A DNA stretch of 64,000 nucleotides from Membranipora membranacea (lineage: Eukaryota; Bryozoa; Gymnolaemata; Cheilostomatida; Membraniporidae). Both the position numbers and the translations under genes were made by a program. The stretch's first letter is position 1; the number at the start of each line of letters is the position of its first letter. The stretch covers positions 6,820,001 through 6,884,000 of the forward strand of contig OU612067.1 in NCBI GenBank assembly GCA_914767715.1. Direction: 5' to 3'. Of the stretch, positions 11,801-24,000 are shown one piece after another. Below the pieces are notes generated by a model. That model did no database searches and was not told the origin of the DNA. It saw only the letters and a program-made list of their open reading frames with translations.

Positions 11801-14470
11801 CAATAGATGTTGGCGATACAGTTTGCCTGTTTTTATCACATAGAACGAAATTCAATATATATCTCGACATTGTTGACACAAAGGTTCATATAATATTCAG
11901 TCCTATTTTTAGTAAATGGTCCATTATTTTCTTAGTAGTTGATAATGTAATGCCACCAACTCCACTGAGCACTTAGACTATATGTACATAAAATCCCAGC
12001 TAAGACACCAGTGTGGGTGATAATGCACACTGGGACTAATGTGCGTACAACATAGCATACTACCGAAACCACATTGTTCATGTCTTGAATGGAGTAATAT
12101 GGTTGACATAGCTCTAACAAACATTGCTGACTTGGTCAGTTGCTTGGCACCTATCTGAACAAGAGAGAGATTCTGTTTGATTTCTTTGTGAAATATATTG
12201 GAATATTATTCTTTCACTTGCAGAAATTACATCTTATGGCATTATGACCACTCCTCAACCAGATGAGTCAGAAGGTCATGGTACCACTCGGCAACCTGCA
12301 AGTAGCACCCAAGGTAATGGTATATAACTGGTTGATACTTTATATTGATTGTTCACACTTTCCCACTCAATACACATATTGCAATGCAATGGTTCAATAG
12401 TGTAAAGGATGTAGTTTTGCTCTTTTGTTCTTGTCAAGAAAGGATTTGCCGGACTATAATACCAATAAGGCTTATGTGAGTTGTCTATCCTGTCAAATGA
12501 ATTTATGCTGCTTGCGCAGTTTTAGTACAACCGGCCTAGCAATATGATAATTAGAACTAGTTCAAGGCTCAACCCTCGTGATGCAATGCTATTGGTCATT
12601 CTGCTTTCATGAATGTTTGGATACTTGGAAAATCAGATCAAAGCTGAGTCAAACCTCCATTTGTATTAAAACACCTGTCTTCCCTTCTGATGCTTTGCGA
12701 CATAATCTAGTTGCCAAAAAGTCAAAAATGTGTTCAAATAAAATCAGAGTGAGTGTTCTTGTGTGTTCGATGTTTGGTTTTCTAGGCCTTCGGTACAGTT
12801 TTTTAATAGATATTAGGGGTACCAAAAGATAATGTTTCTTGACAGAACAAGAAAAAAGGATTCCTATCCTACACTGAGGTTGAAAGTCTCTGAATTAGAT
12901 GAAACCACTTACACAAAACGTTATGATACATATGATGGTTATAAGAAGAACCAATTACCTCATTGCTATGGGAGCAAGTCAAATAGATATTTGAATGAGA
13001 GATCGATCCCCCTTTGATTGTAGGTGATCAACGGATAGTTATTATAGGTTCCATCTTTGGTGTTGTCTGCATACTTCTGGTTGCTGGTTTGGTTTTGTTA
13101 GTGATCAGAAACAGAAAGCTGACTACAGAAATTCAAAGGTATGCAGAGATAATGGCTGTTTGTGTTAATGAGCTAGATCCCTGGTCTTGATAATAATTGT
13201 TCCTTCCAATCCTTTTCCATGCCGATAATTCCAAGGAGATGATAAGCCAATTGCCATTACTATTTCAGATTGAATGCAACTGGGAAAACAAAGCAACTTG
13301 TTATGGAAAAAAGTGACATTAAAGGTATGAGTTTAGCAACGATTCAAAAACATATCAATTATATAGTAAAAATTCTAAAAACCACTTTTGAGGCTTGATA
13401 TTAATTGTTAAGTCAAAGCAGCTACATGCCTTGAACAACTCTTTTCTACATGTTCTTGCAACGCAAGATTCAAGCCATTGGTTTGAAACCAATGAAGAAA
13501 AATCAAACCTGGATATTGTTTTCAGATCCCTGTCAAGCCGCCCGTTTCTGTCTATTTTTTGTGACAGTGTTGGATCAAGGAGTTAAAAACTTTAACTCCT
13601 TGGTTGGATGGATAATATGTACTAGATGGGCATGAAATTTGTTTGATGGAGGGGCAGAAAAGTTTTGACAGACATGGAATGACTTCAAGGTGATTTGCTG
13701 GACAGGCAAAATAATTCCTTCCATTATGATAAGGTTGATTAAAAGGTTGATTAAATCGGATGTCTTATCACTCGCCACATCCTGAATAATGGGCGGCGAA
13801 ATTGTAGTGCCTTTATGCCAAGGCCGCGATATCTGCGCCAATTTGATCTCAGTTTGCAGGCAGGTCGGAGCACACCATGGGGCCAACCAAGCCCCAGTAG
13901 TTGATGGACTGCAATGGGATTCGAAACCACGACATTCAACATGTGCATGTTAAAGGACGGGGCTCTAACCAACTGAGCCACCTCTTACTCCTAATGAAAA
14001 AAATTTTATTGCTCGTCTATCAAAAAACTTTGTCCGTCCATGACCTTCCAGCAAAAACTGTTTCTCAAGAATTTTTCTGCCCGTCCATCCAAAAGAACTT
14101 TGTTACAAAATAATGAAAGCAAGGTATTTTAAGGTATTCATGTTTTAAGAAAAATTGACACTTGTGAAATAAGTATATGATAATAACCTTAGCCATATTA
14201 TAATTATCCCAATCACGCAGAGTTGTCTTTCTTACTTCTTTTTAAGCTGGATTAAACAATCCTACTAACTACGACACTGTTGGGTTGGACCTCTCCCGAA
14301 TTAATTCATCACTTGAATATGAAACTGTCGATCAAGTCGCTGTCGGAGCCAGTACTTATGAGAATGCTGGTGCTTGTATAGCAGGAGATATTCAGACACA
14401 AGGTGCAGAGTATGAGTTGGTGAAGCAAGGAGGAGTTGAAGATCATGTATATACATCTCTAAATAACTAG
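8886..14470 (+). CDS. Gene 3: complete type B receptor, 525 aa
   Basis: Exons 8886-8952 (signal peptide starting MIELYKFRIGLFVYVSISQ), 9966-10322 (CUB-like 1), 10689-11162 (CUB-like 2), 11507-11701 (sushi), 12224-12313 (Ser/Thr/Pro stalk), 13024-13138 (transmembrane, GVVCILLVAGLVLL), 13269-13324 and 14247-14470 (tail, TAG). The total is 1578 nt with every phase consistent. The tail carries PTNYDTV (ITSM consensus TxYxxV), SLEYETV (ITIM consensus), TYENA (YxN, Grb2-type SH2 site), AEYELV and C-terminal HVYTSLNN. The ectodomain is close to type A while the transmembrane region and tail are unrelated to type A, which suggests module exchange. The intron before the last exon has gained a tRNA-derived SINE and a micro-palindrome. 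It is the best intact type B gene in the window. Confidence 0.85.
13576..13602. repeat. Ultrashort palindromic insertion, CAAGGAGTT family
   Basis: This 27-nt near-perfect palindrome (CAAGGAGTTAAA..TTTAACTCCTTG) is flanked by the 7-bp direct repeats GTTGGAT (13569-13575 and 13603-13609). A sister copy lies at 52928-52948. Confidence 0.75.
13735..13988 (-). repeat. tRNA-derived SINE in gene 3 intron
   Basis: On the minus strand an A box TGGCTCAGTTGGTTAGAGC and a B box GGTTTCGAATCC are correctly spaced. They are followed by a body and a left end of GGTTGATTAAA-type tail repeats. The homologous gene 2 intron (7326-7713) lacks it. The edges are approximate. Confidence 0.75.
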
Positions 14471-14507
14471 CAAGAAATGCTCCTTTTGCTGAATAGAGTT
14501 GGTGATG

Positions 14508-15147
14508 TGCTATATTGAATATTAGTCAAATTCTAATAGCCATCATATGTTACTTTGGAGTTGCCCCACCACACATAAATTAAGGCAACTCCCATTTTTA
14601 CATGTAGTTGGAATACAAAGGTATAAATAATATGACTCAGCCAGAAACCAGTCAGTCATATAACGGCAACCAGATAGTGCAGACTACTATCATACTTCGT
14701 ACCGAGGAATCATATTATACCTTTGTACCAACTACATATATATATATGCATCATTACAATTATAGATCCAAACAAATCAACCAAAAACTTGTAGGACGCT
14801 ACAACAAAAACAGAAAATAAAAACCGACAGAAAAAGCAAAAGAAAATAAAGGAAGAAGGCAAGAATGGGAAAGGGACTCTACTTATAACTGCTTACTGTA
14901 CAACATGTATACTCATGAGGACAGCTAGATTACTCATATGAGGATTATATTACTTGTAGAGTCACCCAGAAGGCTGGCGGCTAGTAGAGAGGACAATCCA
15001 CTGATAGCTCTGTACTGAGAAGATCTTGCTTGAGCAAGTCAGACATTTGTAACAGTGATTTGAGGTGAGCCTGTTCTATCGATTGTATTGAGTTTAGGTA
15101 TAGTATTGTATCGGTTATTCTAAAACCCCTTAGTTTCAGATATAACA
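14508..15147 (+). repeat. 5' LTR (640 bp)
   Basis: TGCTATATTG..GATATAACA. It contains a 9-nt perfect hairpin (GGAGTTGCC 14557-14565, GGCAACTCC 14584-14592). It also has a long inverted repeat, 14603-14634 against 14710-14736 (TGTAGTTGG..ATATGA). Both structures are repeated in the 3' LTR. Confidence 0.93.
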
Positions 15148-15309
15148 TAATGGTGGAACATAAGGGTTGTATTCAGAGGTACCCTCACTGCAAGCGAGTT
15201 GTTTCCTGTTGGTAGTTGTTCTTAGGCGCAGGGACGCGCCATTGTCGTTGTCAGCGAGGCTTAGAGTCTCTTATTTAAGTAGGGTATTTTGAAATTGGGC
15301 TAAAAAGCC

Positions 15310-16371
15310 ATGGATCAAATTCCTTCATTAATTAAACAAATTACAGTCTTGGCAAAGAACTATAAAAACCCACTTCACATCCCCATTTTCAATGATTCAG
15401 CAGAAGGGGTAAACTATGCTGAATTCAAATTCAGATTTTGCAGCGTAGCAGGTGCTCTTGGTATTGCATCGCATCATCAGCAAATATCTCTATTAGGGTT
15501 GTTTCTCAAAGACTATCCCCTCGCAGTTTTCAAAAACAAGACCAAAGACTGCGACAATGTGAACGACCTATTTTCGTATATGGATAAGATTTTTGAGCCA
15601 CTAATAAATGATGACTCGTATATTAAAATGATGGTTCAGCAAAATAAAATCCATCAGAATGCTGACGAGTCAGTCTCTTCCTTTCTGGCCAGAATAATGC
15701 GAGCCTTTGAGACAATAGAGGGAGATGCATTGAGTTTGTATGTCGACCAGGCCCTTAAACAAGGCCTTAGATCAGACTTACTCAGATCATACTGGCTGAA
15801 ATTCGGTTCTTTTAAAATAATTAATTTGAATGAGGTGTATAGATTTCTTCGTTTTGAGGAGACATTGGATCATCACTTACAGAATAGTGATGGCGATGAG
15901 AGTTTCATTACAGGCAACACATCTAGAACCCATAGCTCACAGGTTTTTAAAGGTACCAGAAAAAGGAAACGCCGAAGACGGCAAAATTCCTCTGCAAAAC
16001 TGGTATTTGTTGATAAATGCTTGGAGGTTCAGGAAGATTGTGTTGAGTTGAAGGTCCCACATACAGTATCATTTCAACCTCGCCCAATGGGTGAGTCTAT
16101 GGCTAAGTTTAGCTTAGAAGCTTTTGGTATGCTTGAGAATTATTCAGTAACCCAGGAAGTTGTTTATCTCCCACCAAAAAGTCCCTTAGTTGAGCCATTT
16201 GCTGTCAGACGGATGGAAGATTATCAGCCCACAGAAAAACCTTCATGTACCATGAAGCCAGCGGCCGATCCTCAATGTGGAACTGTCACAATCACACCAG
16301 ATTCATCATTAAAATTATCAGCAAGGAAGGGCACAGACCCATTGTCTGATGAGGGCTATAATTCAGGGTAA
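15310..16371 (+). CDS. gag-like structural protein of the LTR element, 353 aa
   Basis: This single-exon ORF begins 162 bp after the 5' LTR. The N-terminal two thirds is a helical, capsid-like region: the stretch around residues 30-190 has the sparse aromatic and leucine pattern of retrotransposon gag (SSFLARIMRAF, LKQGLRSDLL). A basic cluster RKRKRRRR at about 217-224 could bind RNA. The tail is Pro/Ser-rich and acidic and ends SDEGYNSG. No CCHC zinc knuckle and no DTG/DSG protease motif are seen. The gag assignment rests on position and character rather than a catalytic motif. It could in principle be a captured host ORF, but its place behind the LTR argues for gag. Confidence 0.75.
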   Translation: MDQIPSLIKQITVLAKNYKNPLHIPIFNDSAEGVNYAEFKFRFCSVAGALGIASHHQQISLLGLFLKDYPLAVFKNKTKDCDNVNDLFSYMDKIFEPLINDDSYIKMMVQQNKIHQNADESVSSFLARIMRAFETIEGDALSLYVDQALKQGLRSDLLRSYWLKFGSFKIINLNEVYRFLRFEETLDHHLQNSDGDESFITGNTSRTHSSQVFKGTRKRKRRRRQNSSAKLVFVDKCLEVQEDCVELKVPHTVSFQPRPMGESMAKFSLEAFGMLENYSVTQEVVYLPPKSPLVEPFAVRRMEDYQPTEKPSCTMKPAADPQCGTVTITPDSSLKLSARKGTDPLSDEGYNSG

Positions 16372-19342
16372 TGTGAGAAACGGATTGGGCCGTGTACACA
16401 ACAAGGTGTAGTTGGATTGCTCCGAGTCTACTCCTTGATGAGCGAGTGGGCTTTTTATCTAGAGTTTTAGAAAATGTGTTATAAAATGGTTAGCAAGTCG
16501 GTGGACGACTCCAAACTTAACTGCAAACAAGTTAAGTCTAATAGTTTTTGTGTCGATTAAGATTGAATAATTCTTTGTGTGTTATAGTTCACTGGTGACT
16601 AAGTTTATAAATCATCATTCATTCAAAAGGTTTACTCCTTTATTCATAAAACTATATTTCTCAAATCATCTTGTCTTCACTGCCAAATTCTTTCTCTCTT
16701 TTCTCACTGCTGACCTACTGTCAAGCTTCACCATAGTCTTTTGTAACAATCAATCCTGCAATCAAATATGACATGTAACAGTGTGCTTTTACATAGGTCA
16801 TAAATTAGCCTATCCAATGAGGTTATAGTTTGTGGAATCAGTGGGCAGGATTTCGGTGAGGTGAAGTGCACTTGTCTCATCCCCTGCCTCCTTTAGATGT
16901 TTCGCATAGTTTCATATGTATTGTGGACAGAGTACATAATATTGTTGCCATCATTAATCATGGGGCAGCGTACCCCACACTAAAGATTGTCTAGAGGTTT
17001 TGACTTACGATTTTCTACCCACACAAATATCACAAGAGTATTTGGCCAATACCATGTGGTATAGACATAAATTAGGCCAGTCAGTCCTTCTCAGTGAAAT
17101 CTGAGAGTTTGAAGTCAGAAGTATGCCTTCTCTTATTACGGGCAGGTAGCTGGGATAAAACCTGGAAGGTCTGTATCTAGAATGATACCTTTTGTCCATC
17201 TCAAAAAAAAAAAAGAGGAATGTTCTGCTACCACAAAGGCGGAATTGACGTCATATCCTGTGCTGCGTCTTTCATTGTTTGACATGTAAATCTGCCATTG
17301 AATTAAGACAGGGTTTTTCCCACCCTGACAGTAACATGACCTGGAATATATTTTGTGCAATTATAATCTGCATTAAACAGGCAGGTGATATATCAGTATT
17401 TTATCACCATATCATGTTGGTGTAAATGGTAGTCAGTAGTGATACCAGTTCTATCTTGTTATCAAGGTTATTACAGTTATAATCCAGTTGAGCCAATATA
17501 AGTAATTACAGATAATTAGCTCAGCTAATAAACATAATTACAGTAACAATGAGCTCGGCTAGTATGCACCTCTATCAGTATGGAGGTTAGGGGCTCAGGA
17601 ATATATTTTTAAACAACTAGGGCCGGACCGGATGTCAAAAAGCCTGCATCATTGACCATAGCGTTGCATATATTTTTTTTAACAAGCAGGGCTTACAAGA
17701 TGTCATAAAGCCTGCATCATTGAACATAGCATTACGATTTTCACAGATTTTTATAACCAGCTACTGAGGTAGTCTGAGCAATCACTCGATATCTGACCCT
17801 ACTGAGGATAATTTTGAAAATGTGTCCCTCACTGTTGTTAGGTTTCTTTTCATTAAATCAAGTCTGGAAAGCTTGATTCCACCACAGCGTTATATTTTTA
17901 CCATTCGATGATCGAGCTTCATTTTTGATTGTTAGAGGATGACAAGATTTATTTTCTCCGAATTCCAAATCGCTGAGATAGAGCGTTGTATGTCGAGTTT
18001 GTTGAGGGAAATATTCACCTTCTCAAGATAATTAATCATTTTTACCTTGCTCTCATCTCAAAGAATGTGTATCAAATTAAAATACAATGTAGGGTTAATT
18101 CAATTTACTTGGGAAGTAGAATCACCTATGTAATGTATCATTCGGAGGTTTGATTAATTATCACCTCAGAGAAATGTAATTTTTGAACCAAAAGCATATA
18201 AATTGAAACAATAATGGGTGAAAAATCCTCTGCGCAGGGGTCCCGGCCGGGTGGGTCTACAGGATATCCATGACCTGACTTAGCAAACGACATGACTTAT
18301 ACTGAGAATGTATGATCATGAAATGTATGTGTGTATAGAATGAATGTCTTTCATAGCGTATTAGAAAAGGGTCGGTAATGGAAAGATAGAGTTTACTAGC
18401 TTTTGATGACCCATTAATTATATTTATGTAGATGCTTGGCAGTGAAACCTTTATCGCACAACCCAATTAAACTGTCTGGCTGCATGATTTGTGTTGCTAT
18501 CATCATGCTTATTTTATGCTCGTTATTGTGGTGGTAGATATATTAACCCACTTAAAATATCTTCGTCGGCCAGCATCAGATTGTTACAGGCAAAGGAAAT
18601 GAAGAGTGACCTTTATGCCAGAATGATTAATAGCTACTTTATCAAGCAACCAAACACTGTTTGATAAGTCTATGATAGGGGTACCATCATGAGCCGTAAT
18701 CATGATCTTCACCACAAAGAATTTGTATACATGCCGATATAGGAAATCGGTATCAGCTAAGTGACGAGCCTATCGTTACAACGCCCAAGACATGAGTACC
18801 CGGTACCATGGTTATGTGGTCAAAAATCTGTGATCACCCGAATTCAGAGACACTCAATCGTGCCTGAACCGAGAGAGAGAGAGAGGCACGTCTTCACACC
18901 CCACGATAGATGACTCAGTGTATCATATCTATCCCCAATTTAGTTCACATAGTATATAATATTAAACAAATTTCTTGCTGACCGTGTGTTTCAAGCGATC
19001 GGAAAAAGTTGATTATCTCTTGATGTTAAAGCAGCACTCATATTGAGGATTGTACCACAATCACATTGAAATGTATGCTCTTATGTATGCACTAAAACCT
19101 TTCCTCCCACAGCTTTATTATAGAAGAAATCATTTGTCAGTAAACCAGACTACGGTGCCTGGCAGTCAAAGCCCAAGATATGCACTGTCTATATATAGAT
19201 AAGATGTTGGTATACAGAGAGGAGCGGCATTCAGGTGGTATAGTGAAACACGGTAGAGTAACTCAATTACTATTTCAAGAGATCTTTCGTTTTATAGTGT
19301 AGACTGTGACCTAGGGACTAGGTCATTTAAGAGCCAGAATAA
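16372..19342. other. Non-coding interior of the LTR element
   Basis: There is no ORF of note on either strand. A direct repeat of about 75 bp lies around 17610-17750 (shared AAGCCTGCATCATTGA at about 17640 and 17707). Position 17203-17215 is an A run. No convincing polypurine tract is seen immediately before the 3' LTR. Confidence 0.6.
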
Positions 19343-19982
19343 TGCTATATTGAATATTAGTCAAATTCTAATAGCCATCATATGTTACTTTGGAGTTGCC
19401 CCACCACACATAAATTAAGGCAACTCCCATTTTTACATGTAGTTGGAATACAAAGGTATAAATAATATGACTCAGCCAGAAACCAGTCAGTCATATAACG
19501 GCAACCAGATAGTGCAGACTACTATCATACTTCGTACCGAGGAATCATATTATACCTTTGTACCAACTACATATATATATATACATCATTACAATTATGG
19601 ATCCAAACAAATCAACCAAAAACTTGTAGGACGCTACAACAAAAACAGAAAATAAAAACCGACAGAAAAAGCAAAAGAAAATAAAGGAAGAAGGCAAGAA
19701 TGGGAAAGGGACTCTACTTATAACTGCTTACTGTACAACATGTATACTCATGAGGACAGCTAGATTACTCATATGAGGATTATATTACTTGTAGAGTCAC
19801 CCAGAAGGCTGGCGGCTAGTAGAGAGGACAATCCACTGATAGCTCTGTACTGAGAAGATCTTGCTTGAGCAAGTCAGACATTTGTAACAGTGATTTGAGG
19901 TGAGCCTGTTCTATCGATTGTATTGAGTTTAGGTATAGTATTGTATCGGTTATTCTAAAACCCCTTAGTTTCAGATATAACA
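19343..19982 (+). repeat. 3' LTR (640 bp)
   Basis: A near-identical copy of 14508-15147, starting TGCTATATTG and ending ATAACA, followed by the GATG target duplication. Confidence 0.93.
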
Positions 19983-21018
19983 GATGCAAGTGTGAGCCTC
20001 CCCAGACTGTTGCCCCCTACCCTATGGCCCCCGGCCAGGGACTCTAGGTTTTTTCCCATGAATTATATAGTTTTCTCCTTGCTGTTTTATAAAATTTTAT
20101 GTCACCCAACTATTGTTACTGGGTCTGACTTTCATGTTTCTGAGCCTTGTGTCAATCTTTTAACAAGTATGGGAGGATCGCTGTTGTAGTTATGTCCTTC
20201 TGACAAGAAAGGGGATAACCCCTGATCGCAGCAAGCATCATGCAACCCTAGAACAAGTTTGTTCCCTCTGTGGTAGCGGAGGGATATTGCACATGTTTGG
20301 TATCGAGGCGCCTTGATGCCAAACATTTGCAATATGCCTCCGCCACCACAGAGAGAACAAACTTGTTCTATGCAACCCCTCATCTATAATAACTATAACT
20401 ATGGTTGTCCTAAAGTTTAGGGAGCCACTTGGATCATTAAGCTGACGTTTTGTCTCATCAATGATATTAATGAACTACTAGTTGAAGATACCTGAGGAGA
20501 AAAAATTTAGCCATACTGTATCACCACTTCGGTAAACACCTGAATGGTCTTTGCAAGCAAATAACTGCAAAACAATAATAAATTATAGTCATCCTGCAAA
20601 TTTTTCAATACTCTACCTCAAATTTGAGAGTACTAATTAGCATCTCTCTCCTGATATATATACTCTTATAATGCTGGGTATCATCAGGATGACCTAAATG
20701 TGCTTTCTTTTCAATAGAATATCTTGGTATGTCATGACTAGCCATGCTTTAGAAATCTTTAGCCCAACATTGAGGATTTATGTGGGTACCCTTGTCAAAT
20801 TTGGCCTGCAACAAGTCTTTTTGTGGAAATTAACATGTAACAAGAATGTTTTCTTATTGCTGAATGACACAAAATTGAATGGTAATAAGTTAGCATAAAA
20901 AATCTGTGAACAATGAGCCCATTCAGGTGTTGAATATTCATGATCATGGACTTCGTCCTACCTGTAACTAAATTTAATATTAACGCTACACTAGAGATCG
21001 GCGCTTTGTTAGACAAGG
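19983..21018. other. Intergenic before gene 4
   Basis: This is the remainder of the gene 3 type B 3' flank, homologous to 28670-29490, and then the gene 4 promoter region. It contains the hairpin MITE at 20249-20370. No gene is seen. Confidence 0.6.
20249..20370. mobile_element. 122-bp full-hairpin MITE with 8-bp target duplication
   Basis: It is almost entirely a fold-back, with arms TAGAACAAGTTTGTTC.. and ..GAACAAACTTGTTCTA, and is flanked by TGCAACCC at 20241-20248 and 20371-20378. Homologous intergenic copies near 8258 and 28930 lack it. An 8-bp duplication fits a hAT-type element. Confidence 0.85.
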
Positions 21019-24000
21019 ATGATGTGGATATCTAGATTCAGAGTTGGATCGATAATCTTGGCCTCAATTTCTCAGATAATGTGCGGTCAGTTACCTGCTT
21101 TGAATTATTCTGTGAGAGTGACGGGGCGAACATTGTTGCATTGAAACAATGAAGAGTTGGCAGCCTCTCTGGTTGCGCAACAGCGTAAACACACCAATTA
21201 CGTCAAAACACCGAAACTGACAAAATGCGCAGAGGGATCGAGCCATGAGGAGGTTGTACTAGAGAAGGCCTCGAAAAGCGCTTGACTCATGGTTTCTAGC
21301 TGAAGACCTGTGTGTTGTGCAGTGGTACGTGCCCCACTGTATGTTGGATCTTAGTGGTTAACTATCACTCTATGCTTACACCAGGGAGCTTATCCAAAAC
21401 TCAACTTATGCCCCAATTTTCAAAAGGACACTGTGCGAAGATTAGGGTACAATATTATTATCTGACTATGAAACTAACACAAAATGATTGCAACAGGCTT
21501 GATATACTGGTGCTGGCATTTTGCCAAAAAGTCGATCCATGCTGACGCACATTCAAAAAGGTCAGAGCTCAACTTTCTGACCGTAGTACTGCGCAAACCC
21601 CCTACACTCATTTTATTCTGTAGATGACTACCAGTTTTCCAAGGTGGCTGATCCTATTGATATGAACAGAGACGAGAACCGCATCGGTACGATTCGGAAC
21701 CCGCTGACTAATCAAACCAGTAGTGGCAGTTATTCTCTGTCGTCTGACTTGTATGTTGTCTTCAGCAAGATGCCCACAGTTGTTTGGTTATCACTTGACT
21801 ATACCGCAACTATACAGATGTGTCAACCCCTGCCATTTATTGTTTATGGCTCAACTGATCAGAAAGTGGCATTCGATACTACAAGATGTTATACAAAAAG
21901 TGATGCAATCTTGAGTAGAGCCCACTACATTGAGGATGCATTGACCTTTGTGATAGAAGCAAATACACAAATCCCAGAATTCCAGCTAAAATATCAGAGT
22001 AAGTACATGAATCCAAGTATGTGCCCAATGGAGATATAACAGCTAGGGTTGGCCCTAACTATATAGACAGATAACTTGTAATATCCCACTAAGACTTGGA
22101 ATTTTCTAAACCCTTCAAGAAAATAGGTCGCTACTATAATATAGTGGGCAAGAGTCTGGGGGGGCTCAGACAAGATATTCTCCTTTTTCGGATTCAAACA
22201 AAACTCCTCATTATATTATGGCCATTTCACAAAATTAGTTGAGCATGAGGCCACTAGATACCATTGCTCTGTGGCATTTGTGGCGTGTTATTTTTAATCA
22301 TTAGGGAATATGATATGATATGTAATGGTTTGTGTCCTACAGACATTCCTCAGTCTGTATTGCCATATATATTTCTCGGATTCCACTGCCTGTATGTTGC
22401 CTCTTGTGCTGCTGCCGAACTAATGCATTATCTGCATACAAGGATTAAGCAATGCAGTGTGCTCTAAGATATCTTGCTTTTATGTCGCACTCATAAAGCA
22501 CAGTATTGTCAATTTCTGTCATTTTACTTTTAGTAAAAGCTGATGTCTTCATCCTAAGTGAGGAATCTGAGACGCCCTCTGTGACCCTTTCAACACCAAC
22601 AGGTTACATTATGAGCCATGAAAACTTCAATTTTGGTGTAGACATACCTGCAACATCCTCATTACAATCTCCAAAGTCAGCGACCTATCTGCGACAGACC
22701 AACAGCTCACTAGTTCTCTCACTTCCACCAGCTACCACTCATGTAGATCTCCACTTCATACACTTTAATATCGGTAATAATAACATAGCAGTATGTGAGC
22801 AGGAACAGTCTGATAACACTATAGATCAGTTTGCTGTTTACGATGGGCCTAGAGCACTCTACAAATGCGCTGGGGGAAATTCCCAGCCACCCAATCAGAC
22901 CTACAACATCACCACTGAGAACAGCAAACTCCGCTTCGTGTTCAAATCAAACAGCGTTGCCGTTGGAGCAGGAAACACAACAGGTTTTATAGGATTTCTG
23001 CTCCGTTATAAAGGTTTTTACCATGTCTTCTACTCAGTGCTTTGTGTTTACATGTGGCACACAGGTACTCTGTGTGAAAAGCTTTGAATTGATATTCAAC
23101 GGTCCTCCGAGAAATTCTCTGACTGGAGCATTCACATTTCACAGTGAACCACGATTTTAGTTTGCTCTTTTTATTATTTAATAGATCGGTATGTTATGAT
23201 TTTCATATTTAATTTCACTTATACCACATCATTCCCTAGCCAATGTGATTTTATCACCCCACTGATCACATTAAAACTCAAGACAGTGAACAAATCAACA
23301 AATTTAGTAGAATTGATGTATATAAAAAAAATACATTGCGATATAATAATTCTCCCTTCTCTAGTGACAGGCTGTGAAGTTGACTATCCTCATGCTAGAA
23401 TAAACCTCCACCGAAACTCTACATCAATGTTTACCCTAAACTGTACTGACGATGTGACTATTGCTGAAATCACTTGCAAGGATGGTAATTGGACTGAGGG
23501 TCTTCATCCATCACAATGTCCAGGTCCGCCATCACCGATAGATTCCGCAATGGTATCAGGTAAGGAGTTCTCTGTCTCCAAATGGATTACACTTGTTGTA
23601 ACTAATTTTTTCACCCTCAAATGAAGGCCTATCTACAGTGAACTTTGCATATTCTACCTTACCCTTGAAGTTTGAATATATGATGAGTAACACCAGTTCT
23701 GGATGTAAACCAAAACATAGGCAAGCTCCAACAAACAGAAAATTAGGAGTATACTGTTTGATTATTTGTGAAATACATTAGAATATAAATTTCCTTGATT
23801 GCAGGAACCACATCAATGGCAGTACAACCACTCTTGAGCCAACGGATCCTGCTGGTGGCACTGGCTCTACTGGCAGTATTGTCTCAACTGGCCCTACTGG
23901 CACCACTGGCACCACTGGCTCTGCTGGTACTACCGGCGGTACTGGTACTTATGGCGCCACTGGCAACACTACACAAGATGCAAGCTCAAATAGCTATAAT

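Larger units (their letters stand above)
14508..19982 (+). mobile_element. Non-autonomous LTR retrotransposon carrying only a gag-like ORF
   Basis: The element is bounded by 640-bp LTRs that start TG and end CA. A 4-bp target duplication GATG lies at 14504-14507 and 19983-19986. The flanks rejoin to match the uninterrupted type B 3' UTR seen near 28660 and 41320, which confirms the edges. By eye the LTRs differ at only two positions (about 14753/19573 and 14770/19600), so the insertion is recent. The interior has one long ORF (gag-like, 15310-16371) and about 3 kb without any ORF above roughly 75 codons; there is no protease, reverse transcriptase or integrase. The layout resembles the gag-only (TR-GAG) non-autonomous class. 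Confidence 0.9.

Noticed and set aside
13751-13981. Minus-strand ORF beginning MAQLVRAP
   Set aside because: This is translation of a tRNA-derived SINE head; such frames are a known artefact.
14608-14820. 70-codon ORF in each LTR (also 19443-19655)
   Set aside because: It lies wholly inside the LTR fold-back, low complexity at the end, no protein character; identical in both LTRs simply because they are copies.
15148-15170. tRNA primer-binding site after the 5' LTR
   Set aside because: A TGG occurs three bases after the LTR, but the following bases do not match a tRNA 3' end I can name with confidence.
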